From: Glandiceps talaboti
Taxonomy: Eukaryota > Hemichordata > Enteropneusta > Spengelidae
Length of the DNA: 64,000 nucleotides
Direction: 5' to 3'
Assembly (NCBI RefSeq): GCF_964340395.1
Contig: NC_135552.1
Span: 3,485,517 to 3,549,516 of the forward strand
Each line of letters begins with the position of its first letter. The stretch's first letter is position 1. This document shows positions 1 through 12,629 of this stretch, one piece after another. Made by a program: the position numbers and the translations under genes. The notes below the pieces were generated by a model, which searched no databases, was not told the DNA's origin, and worked only from the letters and a program-made list of their open reading frames with translations.

Positions 1-637
1 TTATGACAAGTGACGCGAATATCACGGTGATAAATGCCTGGAAGTCTACTCAAATTTGATATATATTGATTGATGACTCACAGTAGAAGGCGCATATAAA
101 ATTACGAATTTAACTATTTGCTGTACTTTAGTCGACAAAACTCAAATGTAGAATTAAATTAGTGGTCACCATGTAAATATTTGGAAAAAAGGTCCAAATA
201 ATATGGGAAGTTAAACCATTTTAAAATCTAATTATGGCCACTGATTAAGTAACCTTGAAAAAAAGAACCAACAAATTACGTTTATTTTCAAAGAATCAGG
301 TAATAAAAGATTTCATATGACGAAAGTTTTGAGAGATTTGGAGAACTATCTTAGCACTATCTTGGTACATCCTTGGCTCCCCTACCTTAAACGACGTTGT
401 TCAATTCAGGATTTCGTCTTATTCATCGAGCGAATCGATCTCTCTTGAAAGTATGTGATTTAAAAAAAATAAGACTAGTTTAAAGTCTGTAATTTGATCA
501 TTACATGTTACCATTGGTTTTTGATATACGAAACAATGGCGTGCATGCATATTTTTAGCAAGAGATTTATTTGCTCTTGTGTTATTATTTATGCGAGGGA
601 AAAACAATATTGGAATAGTACCAGTACTCAGGTACAC
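1..637. other. AT-rich stretch with no gene seen
   Basis: I see no coding pattern, RNA gene or clear repeat here. The open frames are short and lack domain features. Confidence 0.5.
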
Positions 638-672
638 TTAGGGAGGGAGGAGGGGGGGGGGTCTCGATCTTT
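638..672 (+). repeat. Unpaired G-run repeat end
   Basis: A TTA followed by GGGAGGGAGGAGG and a long G-run resembles the left ends of the G-run elements at 1176, 35786 and 46368. No matching inverted right end was found close by, so this is probably a fragment or solo end. Confidence 0.35.
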
Positions 673-815
673 TCATAGCCATCACTATTCTTTTAGATGT
701 CTCCTCACTGTCGAAATGTTCAGTTTCAGTTCAGTGTATATTTACCCCAAATAAATATAACAGTGGGTAAATGGGGAGTCAGGAAATAGCTTATAGCTAT
801 AGTCTGGGCCTGTTC

Positions 816-818
<3 letters not shown>

Positions 819-891
<73 letters not shown>
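819..891. repeat. (CA)n microsatellite
   Basis: An almost pure CA dinucleotide run of about 73 bp, followed by a short ATAC-type tract. Confidence 0.95.
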
Positions 892-898
<7 letters not shown>

Positions 899-1175
899 TA
901 TACATATATACAGACATTCGCAGCAAGTTACTCAAAATGATTATGTACAGACGATTAAAATGACAAATATAGAGTTGATCAGTTATACTGTTCCAGTAGA
1001 TGTTGCTTGATTGAAACGATGTAAAGAGTACGTTTAAGTTGATATGGCTGTCATTCCAATTTTTTGCGATAGAAAAAGAAACAGAAAATCGACGAGGGCG
1101 AAGCCTCGAGGGAAACTGACGTTTGATGGTGCACGAGCACGAGCAGTCAACGTGTGTTTTGTAACACACCTATTA

Positions 1176-2227
1176 GGGAGGGAGTGTACAGTTTTAACTT
1201 CCAGGGGGGGGGGGATTTTCAGGAGGGCCACCAATTTTTCTCAAGAAAAATTAGGGGGGGGGGGCTAAACAAAAATTTCACTATTTGTTAGGGGGGGGGG
1301 CACAAAAAAAAACCTAAACCTGAATGTCAGGATGGACAAGTGCCAGATATGTATATAAAATAAAATATAGGCAAAACCCAACACTTGACTGTGCACAATG
1401 TCCTACAGAAGTAGCATTTAACATGGATTGATGATAAAACAGTGCACAAACCTATTAAATCACAATATTTGTATTCAGTGAAACAAAAATTGACCGGCGA
1501 CTCTGCCACTTCTCAAGGTAACTTTCCCATGAAATTGTGTAGGACTTGTTTCATCACAATCACTGTGATCACAAAAAATGTTTCTAAAATGTGTAATTTA
1601 TGAAGTGTTTAAATTAACAATAAATGATGTGTGACCAACCACTGCAAATTAATCCTAAAATTTGAATACGTTCACATGGAAAAAGGTCTCCTCATGGTAC
1701 AATTTTGCACTATTTTTTCCAAACCTGTGATAAATAAGTAATATATATATATAAATATATTTACTTGTTCATTTATTTGCTAATTTATTTATGTCAGTGA
1801 TGGGCTAAAAATCCAAGAAAAAGTGTAGCCAGACCAGTAGTCTATTCTGTCACCCCTCAGTTGTAAGTAGACATCCTGTCAGCCAATTTAACTTATAATA
1901 GTCTTTATTTGTGAGTCTATATTTTATGAGTGTCCATGATTCAACAACTTTGTGCACTGGTTCAATTCTGAAGTAAGTATAAATATGGAATAAGTTAATA
2001 CATGTAACAACTGCTGGCAAATCTATGTGTTGCTGTATCTGTGTTTCATCTGTGCGTATTTTTGTTAGTGGTTTCAGGGGGGCCATGAAATAAAAACAAG
2101 AATTCTTGGGGGGGGGGGGGCAGATAATTTATACCAGTTTTTGTAGGGGGGGGGCCACCAATAAAAAATCCCTTGCTTCATTAGAAATCCTCCGGCCTCC
2201 CCCTGGAAATTAAAAATGTACACTCCC
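1176..2227. mobile_element. Non-autonomous DNA transposon, G-run family, copy 1
   Basis: The left end reads GGGAGGGAGTGTACA. The reverse complement of the right end reads GGGAGTGTACA, and the similarity continues inward to a shared TTCCAGGGGG block. TTA stands immediately outside both ends (1173-1175 and 2228-2230), consistent with a 3-bp target duplication. Inside are several G-runs of 9-12 bases spaced by AT-rich pieces, two of them followed by CCACCAAT. No transposase is visible, so it would depend on one encoded elsewhere. A TTA duplication fits PIF/Harbinger-like elements by general knowledge of that superfamily, but assignment without a transposase is tentative. The central 700 bp shows no gene. 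Confidence 0.6.
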
Positions 2228-2230
2228 TTA

Positions 2231-2923
2231 CATTCTCACTCTCTCAGCACATTTACTGTTCCATACAGTCAACACATGACGACAATGACGATAGTGCAGA
2301 AAACAACACAGGAATATGGAAAAATGAACTTCTTTAATAATTATCAAATGTGTTCATTCCGGATCCTTTTCTGGCACAAGGGTGGCAAGTTTGTCTTCAG
2401 AAACTTGTAAAAAAAACAAAACCCAACAATGAAATTTCTATGCAAGTGTGACTCAAGGAGCCATAGAAGACGCCATGTTTGTTGGTTTTGAAAACAAACC
2501 ATGTACGCATGCGCGTATGACGTCACCAATCAACAGTTGCTAGCGCTATTACCCAAACACATAACAGCACCAGACAGGCTAGAACTGTCATTTGCAGTCA
2601 ACAGCACAAAAAACTCTACATACCACGTGACCACGTAATGACGAATCACAACAAAGAAAGTATAGCAGGTGTGTTACAATCGTGACTAGTAACTCTAAAA
2701 TAATCATACAGAGAGTGCGGTGATTGGATTGTTGGTGGATCTACTGAACCACTAAATATTCATTTGAAAACATCTAGCTCATGGTCCCTGGAAGATTTAA
2801 ACACAATAATTTTTGTGCAGTTAAATACAGTTTAAGTGTGACGAGTAAATGGAACGTTTTGCCAACAAATGGCCACTTGACTGGACAAATTGAGAACGGT
2901 CTGAAAGATAATTTTGGAACCAC
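2231..2923. other. Intergenic, nothing recognised
   Basis: No gene or strong repeat seen. Confidence 0.4.
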
Positions 2924-3136
2924 TCAGGGCCCCCTTAACCCATACTGATGTTTGTATAAGATATTGAATTTAGCCGGGTAAGAACTTATTTGCTTATTAA
3001 CGACTTTTGTCAATGAGGGAAAGAGCGACACCGGTCTATAATTTCCGGCAATTTGACTCCCTTGTTTGAAAATGGATGTAACCATGGCGATTTTTAAAGC
3101 TGTAGGGAAGATGCCAGAGGAAAACTTGACGAACAA
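2924..3136 (-). mobile_element. LINE reverse transcriptase fragment
   Basis: The minus-strand translation contains FKQGSQIAGNYRPVSLFPSL and then QYGLRGP. These match the conserved 'VFKKG...NYRPISL...QYGFR' stretch at the start of the fingers/palm region of non-LTR retrotransposon reverse transcriptases. Only about 70 residues remain, with no endonuclease and no catalytic FADD box, so this is a dead scrap. It is not an obvious piece of the longer LINE at 53091-55680, because the residues around the shared motif differ. Confidence 0.75.
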
Positions 3137-3938
3137 TTTATAATATCATCCACATGTGGCATGGAAACATGAATTTCATTGGATTATAATTTATGTTAAA
3201 ATATGGTCACATGTTGAAACATGCATTCAATGAATTCATTGGATCGCAAATTATTTTAATTGCGCCAGCCATTTATTGATATCAGTTATTTATAATTGTG
3301 GAAATTGAAATTGAAAATGTGGTAAACATTTGACAATAATTACTAGTAAACAGTTGTGAATGAAGTTAAGTTGTCGCAATACTTTCCTAATCGATAAATC
3401 AATGTAAACTTTGTCGTTACGTATCATGGTGTATCTTTCATTTCATGTCACCACCATATATTTTGCATCTATGTAGTTTAATTTGGTTAATAAAACTTCA
3501 TCGATTCAAAACCATGAAATGTATTTTACTATGACGAAACATCAAGTATATATGATAAATTTCAAAAAGAAAAAATTTGTAATTTTAGTATTTTACTTCT
3601 ACAATGTGAGTTATGGTATACATTCACTTTAATAATGTTTTGAAACCATCGTATTCTAACATACTTTATGATTGAGTCGTGTTACTACAAATAATTTAAG
3701 TTTGCATGCTACCCGTGTCGGGAGCCTTTATCCTCCCTCAGGAAAAGTGTAGAATAAATATGTGCCTCACAGTCTTATCACAACTTTACATATTTACTTT
3801 TTATTTATCTTTCCTCCTTTTGAATCTTAATGTAATTACGTAACATTTGTGTATACAATCCAAACGCTTGAAATAAACATTCATTGAATGATGGGTAAAA
3901 TAAATATATAACGGAAATTAAGTATATCTACACAATAA
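3137..3938. other. Intergenic, nothing recognised
   Basis: AT-rich sequence with no gene or repeat recognised before the minisatellite. Confidence 0.4.
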
Positions 3939-6002
3939 TGGAGTTTATACAGGATAGTACATCTACCATGGAGTTTATACAGGATAGTATATCTACCATG
4001 GAGTGTATACAGGGTAGTATATCTACCATTGAGTGTATACAGGATAGTACATCTACCATGGAGTTTATACAGGATAGTAGATCTACCATGGAGTTTATAC
4101 AGGATAGTATATCTACTATGGAGTTTATACAGGATAGTATATCTACCATGGAGTGTATACAGGATAGTACATCTACCATGGAGTTTATACAGGATAGTAT
4201 ATCTACCATGGAGTGTATACAGGATAGTACATCTACCATGGAGTTTATACAGGATAGTACATCTATCATGGAGTTTATACAGGATAGTATAGTATATCTA
4301 CCATGGAGTTTATACAGGATAGTAAATCTACCATGGAGTGTATACAGGATAGTATATCTACCATGGAGTTTATACAGGATAGTATATCTACCATGGAGTT
4401 TATACAGGATAGTATATCTATCATGGAGTTTATACAGGATAGTATATCTACAATGGAGTTTATACAGGATAGTATATCTATCATGGAGTTTATACAGGAT
4501 AGTATATCTATCATGGAGTTTATACACGATAGTATATCTACCATGGAGTTTATACATGATAGTATATCTACCATGGAGTTTATACAGGATAGTATATCTA
4601 CCATGGAGTGTATACAGGATAGTATATCTACCATGGAATTTATACAGGATAGTATATCTATCATGGAGTTTATACAGGATAGTATATCTATCATGGAGTT
4701 TATACAGGATAGTATATCTACCATGGAGTTTATACAGGATAGTATATCTACCATGGAGTTTATACAGGATAGTATAGTATATCTATCATGGAGTTTATAC
4801 AGGATAGTATATCTACCATGGAGTTTATACAGGATAGTATATCTACCATGGAATTTATACAGGATAGTATATCTACCATGGAGTTTATACAGGATAGTAT
4901 AGTATATCTACCATGGAGTTTATACAGGATAGTATATCTACCATGGAGTGTATACAGGATAGTATATCTACCATGGAGTGTATACAGGATAGTATATCTA
5001 GCATGTAGTTTATACAGGATAGTATAGTATATCTAGCATGTAGTTTATACAGGATAGTATAGTATATCTACCATGGAGTTTATACAGGATAGTATATCCA
5101 CCATGGAGTGCATACAGGATAGTGTATCTACCATGGAGTTTATACAGGATAGTATATCTACCATGGAGTTTATACAGGATAGTATATCTACCATTGAGTT
5201 TATACAGGATAGTATATCTACCATGAAATTTATACAGGATAGTATATCTACCATGGAGTGTATTCAGGATAGTAAATCTACCATGGAGTTTATACAGGAT
5301 AGTATATCTACCATGGAGTTTATACAGGATAGTATATCTACCATGGAGTTTATACAGGATAGTATATCTACCATGGATCGAGTTTATACATGATAGTATA
5401 TCTATCATGGAGTGTATACAGGGTAGTATATCTACAATGGAGTTTATACAGGATAGTATATCTACCATGGAATTTATACAGGATAGTATATCTACCATGG
5501 AGTTTATACAGGATAGTATATCTACAATGGAGTTTATACAGGATAGTATATCTACAATGGAGTTTATACAGGATAGTATATCTACCATGGAATTTATACA
5601 GGATAGTACATCTACCATGGAATTTATACAGGATAGTATATCTACCATGGAGTGTATACAGGATAGTATATCTACCATGGAGTGTATACAGGATAGTATA
5701 TCTACCATGGAATTTATACAGGATAGTATATCTACCATGGAGTTTATACAGGATAGTATATCTACCATGGAGTTTATACAGGATAGTATATCTACCATGG
5801 ATCGAGTTTATACATGATAGTATATCTATCATGGAGTGTATACAGGATAGTATATCTACAATGGAGTTTATACAGGATAGTATATCTACCATGGAATTTA
5901 TACAGGATAGTATATCTACCATGGAGTTTATACAGGATAGTATATCTACCATGGAGTTTATACAGGATAGTGTATCTACCATGGAGTGTATACAGGATAG
6001 TA
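3939..6002. repeat. 30-bp minisatellite, about 68 copies
   Basis: The unit contains GAGTTTATACAGGATAGT followed by atctaccatg, 30 bp in total, with scattered single-base variants (gagt/gaat, tata/tgta, acca/atca/acaa). Several units carry an extra AGTAT, making them 35 bp. Two carry an extra ATCG (near 5375 and 5799), which marks a 424-bp higher-order duplication. Because 30 is divisible by three and the unit has no stop in several frames, frames of 200-280 codons appear on both strands. They encode only 10-residue repeats and change frame at every 35-bp unit, so I treat none of them as genes. Confidence 0.97.
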
Positions 6003-6121
6003 ACATTTCATAATAATGTGCATGCATTCAACGGAGTTATTAACACACTACTTATTTGAAGATTTAGATGTGATCAGATGTAAAGCCATTACAGATTGGA
6101 AAATTAGTTTTATATTGTCTT

Positions 6122-6240
6122 TTTAAGTTGATGTCAGTTTCCGCACCCACTATTTCTTGCGAGACTTCACGATTTTCGCGATTTTATTATCATTTTTCTC
6201 GAATACGTAAAAGAAGTTTAGGGTCGGCGTGAAAAACTAG
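6122..6240 (+). repeat. Dispersed repeat, copy A
   Basis: About 120 bp from the GTCAGTTTCCGCACCCAC region to TTTAGGGTCGGCG. The reverse complement of 55763-55876 matches it over nearly its full length with scattered substitutions, so this is an interspersed element of unknown class. Confidence 0.7.
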
Positions 6241-6439
6241 GTGGGGTCGGGCAACCGGAACCAAACAACTTTTTTTATTTGGCCTTATTAACAAATTATA
6301 GAAACAAACCAAAGAGCAACACGGAACAGTGGAAAAGATAAGATTCGTAGAAGGTCAATCCCGACATACATTGCTACAAGTCAGACGTTTGATTGGTAAA
6401 CAACTGACTGGTAGTTTGAACCGCAGCACACTAGGAAAC

Positions 6440-7222
6440 ATGACAGAAATACCTAAAGCAGTTATCACATCTGTTATGGATCTATACAAGAGGTGGTTTA
6501 AATTGTTTAATGAGAAGGACTATGAGAAGTTAGAAGACTTTTACACCGACGATAGTGTGTTTGTTACAGCCCATGATAAGGACTCTTGTAAAGGCAAAGC
6601 AGGTGAGGACTGACATGGATTGGATACATGACATACGTTGGGTTCTTAATATCTTAATCTTCCATATCGTTGATTCAAACCTTACTACGTTGAGTACTAT
6701 ACTCTAAAACAAACAATCGTATAGCAAGGGGCAGTTGATACGCACGTTTGAAAAAATCATAGAATAACCAAATCTGTCGACACCACGTACGTCATGTTGA
6801 GTAACATGCGTATATGAGCATATCAATACGTTTTTCATTCGATAATGACTCCATACCAGGAAAGAACACTCAATTTTGATGTATACTTAAAGTTTGTATG
6901 ATAAGCTCCAAGGGCCGTATTCAAGGTTAAAGGTGACATGTCCATCTATAATTTATATTTAGTCCTCAGTTCGCAAATAATTTCGTTTTTCCCGCCAGCA
7001 ATTATGAAGACCTTAAAGAAAGACCGTGAACTTGGTGTATGTAATCGTGAGGTGGACGAAATCGGTAGTATACAAGGAGAAGATGTGCTCTTCACACGTG
7101 GTCATTTTATCACCTTCAACCCTGATGGCACGGTCAAAAACACGGGCAAAGATTTACACATACTTTATAAAATTGACGGCAGATACATTATTCACATTGA
7201 CTGCTTTAATTATGATAAGTGA
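6440..7222 (+). CDS. SnoaL/DUF4440-like (NTF2-fold) small protein, two exons
   Basis: Exon 1 runs 6440-6602 and exon 2 runs 6999-7222, giving 128 residues. The donor is CAG|GTGAGG after the first base of a codon. The acceptor is CCCGCCAG| at 6997-6998, and the phase-1 join keeps the frame open. The N-terminal part has the helix pattern DLYKRWFKLFNEKDYEKLED followed by FYTDDSVF. The C-terminal part has strand-like segments including FTRGHFITFNPDG and LHILYKIDGRYIIHIDCFNY. This is the layout of SnoaL-like/DUF4440 proteins, a cone-shaped NTF2-like fold of usually 110-140 residues, used as enzymes or binding proteins. No signal peptide or membrane segment is visible. The ATG at 6440 (AAACATGAC) is the first in frame; an upstream non-coding exon is possible. 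The biochemical role cannot be told from sequence. Confidence 0.75.
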
Positions 7223-9751
7223 ATACAGATATAAATGTCTTGAAAATCAACTGATTTGTTATTATGTCATATTCACAACTATCATCCGATAATTGAAAAT
7301 TTACATGTCTATAGTCCAGTCTTCCTAATTTACATAGCTATAGTATGGATAGTATTTCAATGGAACCAGTAATGGAATATATCACAGTACAGCCGTTCGT
7401 CTCGTCATATACCAAACCTGAAAAATAACAATTGTATGTTTTCGAGTTGTGAATACACATCAGCATTTGCACAAGTCTTTGACAGCAGTGGGTCCCAGGA
7501 ATCCATCACTGCTAAAAATATTGGATCCCTTACAAAAGGAACAAGTTTTCGTAGAAGACACATACCCCTATATGGCTGCCTTTGAGTAAAAGTGATTATG
7601 AGCACCAAAAATAATGCATGTGTATGTTTATCTGTTCTGCATTATCTATAGACATGATCTAAAAGACATTAGCCACACATTATTGCTACAATTGTCTGTA
7701 ATATGTAAGTAATGGCTTAATTTTGATGGTCTACCCTGTAGGTCAAGGTAAAGGTCAATGGACACTCATACAGGAAAGCTTGCATGTGATTACATTGGGT
7801 TAGACACTTGAATAGAGTATATATATTTCAGTTTTTGAGTTATACAGTAATATAGTGATTAAAGTGGCACAAGCTGAGTTGTAAGCCTATTACTCAAGTG
7901 AAAACACTTAAACAAAGTCACATTCCAGTACATTATATATGTAAATGTTGCATGTCTTAATTACGGTTGTCGCCTGGCGTCGTTAACGTTAGTGCAACTA
8001 AACCAGATGAACATACACATGCAGTATTTTTAGTACTCATAATCACTTTTTACCCTTCGCTGGGCTAAAAGTCACATCCTGGTAAGGGTGAGGTTTTTTT
8101 GTTTGTTTCTCATCTCCAATGGAATAGTCAGGCGGGGCGGAAATAAAAAAAGGGGGGGGCAAGAAAAAAAATTCTGTATTTTTTCAGTTCTATTCTATGT
8201 TCTTTCTGTCCTGTCAGTCTCTTTACAACTTCTTTTCTCTTCTCTTTATTGAATCCTTGTTACATGTCTCTTTCCTTCATTGTAGCAAAGTTGACAAGTC
8301 CGTAGAACAACTTTGTAAGAAGATGATTGAATTCTTATCATCCTGATGGGTGTATATCTGTAGCCATGAACTATTGTATGATTTTATCTGGAGTACTAAT
8401 ACAGCAGTGTTCTGCCAAGGTTTCCAACAAGTGGGGACAAAGGCCCCTTGGTTGCAAAAAGTGGTGTCATTTGACAGGGAGTCGGGTCAATTATCATTGT
8501 CTATGAAACATTCATATAAATTATCTCAGACCACTATAGAGATACTGTGGTCTGAGATATTCCATTACGTATAGACCATTACCTAACTACATAAAAAAAA
8601 TTCCATTAATAATAACAGTAAGCTATTTTTTGAAAATTGTGTACTACACATTACACCTTATAAAAAGAAGGCAATTAAGATTATGTAATTTTAAGTCATT
8701 TCTACATAGTATATTATATATTGTTTAGAAAGATTGGACAGTCAGGCAGTCACAATTTTTAATCTGAATATCAATGAATAGCAGTGCTCAAATTTATAAT
8801 TCCCTTTTTCAGACAAGGACAAAGAACATCTTCAAAACAAGTCACAGTGAACATATGATTGAATAAAAACTTTGAGAAATCCTAAACTTGTAACCACTTG
8901 TTTCATTTTTAAAATTGTTAGTACACTGCTGTGTTTATCGTTCCCTCTTCAAATTCATGACATTTTAAACATTTTTCGGAATCAAAATACACATGTACTC
9001 ATTTAATTTAACCCATCAACAAATGAAAATCACAACCTGTCCCATAAATTTGGTTTACTCAGGCTTTTGAGCTGTGGCAGATAGATGTTCCGCGTTCCGA
9101 TAGCAAGTTCAGTGTTTCGCACACGTCAGTGATTAGGTCAGAGGTCACGACAGTGATGGTAGACAAAACATGACATGTGACGAGAGACGTCCATTTCGAC
9201 GTCTCATCTTAGACATCTACTCCCTCTAATGTCTCAATTTGTAGAGTAAGTTTATCAAAGTTGATCTTTTTGTGGCATTTTTTATGTTAACAATAGAACT
9301 GCGCGTTGTCACTGTATCTTATATGATGTCAACAAAACTTTCCCTTACGCAGTCAGTATACTTCTTGTGGGATTGACGTCGAGTCAGAGCCTGGTCTGGT
9401 CCGGCCGCGGCCGTGGACTTAGATAATTTTGATGTCTGCCGTAAAATGAATGCGCCAAAACGACGCAAGGTGGGAAAATTATTGCGTCATTTGTAATTTT
9501 AGGGGGCCAATGTCGCAAGGTCGTGGCCTCGGCAGAACTGGTCTAAGACGCCATGAGGAACCTTACAATTTTGCTGTGCTCAGGGGTCGGTCGGAAATAA
9601 AAAAAACTTTTTTTTCTGATGTCGGAGCTGCAAATTAGGGTCGGTCGGGAGATGACAAACAGAAAAATAAAAAGGGCCGCCCTAATTGAACACCAACACA
9701 ATATAGGCATCATATGTGACTTATGTAACCAATCAGCTTCTATGTATGACA
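7223..9751. other. Intergenic region with one hairpin and no firm gene
   Basis: A possible terminal exon at 8286-8346 (acceptor TTCATTGTAG, then 20 open codons to TGA) is too short to assign. Around 9585-9660 a GGTCGGTCGG motif occurs twice beside A/T-runs. Nothing else is recognised. Confidence 0.4.
8522..8559. repeat. Perfect 13-bp stem inverted repeat
   Basis: TATCTCAGACCAC and GTGGTCTGAGATA face each other across a 12-base loop. It could be the relic of a small palindromic element. Confidence 0.8.
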
Positions 9752-12629
9752 AAGTTTATACTGTTAAAGGGACACAAGCTGAGTTTATACTGTTAAAGGG
9801 ACACAAGTTGAGTTTATACTGTTAAAGGGACACAAGCTGAGTTTATACTGTTAAAGGGACACAAGTTGAGTTTATACTGTTACAGGGACACAAGCTGAGT
9901 TTATACTGTTACAGGGACACAAGCTGAGTTTATACTGTTAAAGGGACACAAGTTGAGTTTATACTGTTAAAGGGACACAAGTTGAGTTTATACTGTTAAA
10001 GGGACACAAGTTGAGTTTATACTGTTATAGGGACACAAGTTGAGTTTATACTGTTAAAGGGACACAAGCTGAGTTTATACTGTTATAGGGACACAAGTTG
10101 AGTTTATACTGTTAAAGGGACACAAGTTGAGTTTATACTGTTAAAGGGACACAAGCTGAGTTTATACTGTTAAAGGGACACAAGCTGAGTTTATACTGTT
10201 AAAGGGACACAAGCTGAGTTTATACTGTTAAAGGGACACAAGTTGAGTTTATACTGTTAAAGGGACACAAGCTGAGTTTATACTGTTAAAGGGACACAAG
10301 CTGAGTTTATACTGTTAAAACGACACAAGTTGAGTTTATACTGTTAAAACGACACAAGTTGAGTTTATAATGTTAAAGGGACACAAGCTGAGTTTATACT
10401 GTTAAAACGACACAAGCTGAGTTTATACTGTTAAAACGACACAAGCTGAGTGTATACTGTTAAAGGGACACAAGCTGAGTTTATACTGTTACAGGGACAC
10501 AAGTTGAGTTTATACTGTTAAAGGGAGACAAGCTGAGTTTATACTGTTAAAGGGACACAAGTTGAGTTTATATTGTTAAAGGGACACAAGCTGAGTTTAT
10601 ACTGTTAAAACGACACAAGCTGAGTTTATACGGTTAAAGGGACACAAGTTGAGTTTATACTGTTAAAACGACACAAGCTGAGTTTATACTGATAAAGGGA
10701 CACAAGCTGAGTTTATACTGTTAAAACGACACAAGCTGAGTTTATACTGTTAAAGGGACACAAGTTGAGTTTATATTGTTAAAACGACACAAGCTGAGTT
10801 TATACTGTTAAATAGACACAAGTTGAGTTTATACTGTTAAAGGGACACAAGCTGAGTTTATAATGTTAAATAGACACAAGCTGAGTTTATACTGTTAAAA
10901 CGACACAAGCTGAGTTTATACTGTTAAATAGACACAAGCTGAGTTTATACTGTTAAAGGGACACAAGCTGAGTTTATAATGTTAAAGGGACACAAGTTGA
11001 GTTTATACTGTTAAAGGGACACAAGTTGAGTTTATACTGTTAAAACGACACAAGCTGAGTTTATACTGTTAAATGGACACAAGCTGAGTTTATACTGTTA
11101 AAGGATGACAAGTTGAGTTTATACTGTTACAGGGACACAAGTTGAGTTTATACTGTTAAAGGGACACAAGCTGAGTTTATAATGTTAAATAGACACAAGC
11201 TGAGTTTATACTGTTAAAACGACACAAGCTGAGTTTATACTGTTAAATAGGCACAAGTTGAGTTTATACTGTTAAAGGGACACAAGCTGAGTTTATAATG
11301 TTAAAGGGACACAAGTTGAGTTTATACTGTTAAAGGGACACAAGTTGAGTTTATACTGTTAAAACGACACAAGTAGAGTTTATACTGTTAAAACGACACA
11401 AGCTGAGTTTATACTGTTAAAGGGACACAAGTTGAGTTTATACTGTTAAAACGACACAAGTTGAGTTTATACTGTTAAAACGACACAAGCTGAGTTTATA
11501 CTGTTAAAAGGACACAAGCTGAGTTTATACTGTTATAGGGACACAAGTTGAGTTTATACTGTTAAAGGGACACAAGTTGAGTTTATACTGTTAAAGGGAC
11601 ACAAGCTGAGTTTATAATGTTAAAGGGACACAAGTTGAGTTTATACTGTTAAAGGGACACAAGTTGAGTTTATACTGTTAAAGGATGACAAGTTGAGTTT
11701 ACACTGTTAAAGGATCACAAGTTGAGTTTATACTGTTAAAACGACACAAGTTGAGTTTATATTGTTAAAGGATCACAAGTTGAGTTTATACTGTTAAAGG
11801 GACACAAGCTGAGTTTATACTGTTAAAGGGACACAAGCTGAGTTTATACTGTTAAAAAGACACAAGCTGAGTTTATACTGTTAAAACGACACAAGTTGAG
11901 TTTATATTGTTAAAGGATCACAAGTTGAGTTTATACTGTTAAAGGGACACAAGCTGAGTTTATACTGTTAAAGGGACACAAGCTGAGTTTATACTGTTAA
12001 AAAGACACAAGCTGAGTTTATACTGTTAAAGGGACACAAGCTGAGTTTATACTGTTAAAGGGACACAAGTTGAGTTTATACTGTTAAAGGATCACAAGTT
12101 GAGTTTACACTGTTAAAGGATCACAAGTTGAGTTTATACTGTTACAGGGACACAAGCTGAGTTCATACTGTTAAAGGGACACAAGCTGAGTTTATACTGT
12201 TAAAGGGACACAAGCTGAGTTTATACTGTTAAAGGATCACAAGTTGAGTTTATACTGTTAAAACGACACAAGTTGAGTTTATAATGTTAAAACGACACAA
12301 GCTGAGTTTATACTGTTAAAGGGACACAAGTTGAGTTTATACTGTTAAAACGACACAAGTTGAGTTTATACTGTTAAAACGACACAAGCTGAGTTTATAC
12401 TGTTAAAAGGACACAAGCTGAGTTTATACTGTTATAGGGACACAAGTTGAGTTTATACTGTTAAAGGGACACAAGTTGAGTTTATACTGTTAAAACGGCA
12501 CAAGTTGAGTTTATACTGTTAAAAGGACACAAGCTGAGATTATACTGTTAAAGGGACACAAGCTGAGTTTATACTGTTAAAGGGACACAAGCTGAGTTTA
12601 TAATGTTAAAGGGACACAAGCTGAGTTAT
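9752..12629. repeat. 29-bp minisatellite, about 99 copies
   Basis: The unit contains GAGTTTATACTGTTAAAGGG followed by acacaagct, repeating every 29 bp for almost 2.9 kb. Common variants replace AAAGGG with AAACG, ACAGGG, ATAGGG, AATAG or AAGGAT, and CT with TT after CAAG. Variants recur in runs (for example AAACG units from about 10315), suggesting local duplications of several units. Since 29 is not a multiple of three, no long open frame arises. A single diverged relative is visible near 7860 (GGCACAAGCTGAGTT). Confidence 0.97.

Noticed and set aside
3938-6027. Open frames of 200-280 codons on both strands
   Set aside because: They come from the 30-bp array; frames shift at 35-bp units and opposite strands are equally open.
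8286-8346. Possible terminal exon (acceptor TTCATTGTAG, VDKSVEQLCKKMIEFLSS)
   Set aside because: Too short to assign; the SnoaL-like gene upstream already ends with a natural stop.
9752-12629. CRISPR-like regular repeat spacing
   Set aside because: The 29-bp units are contiguous with no unique spacers, and the genome is eukaryotic, so it is a minisatellite.
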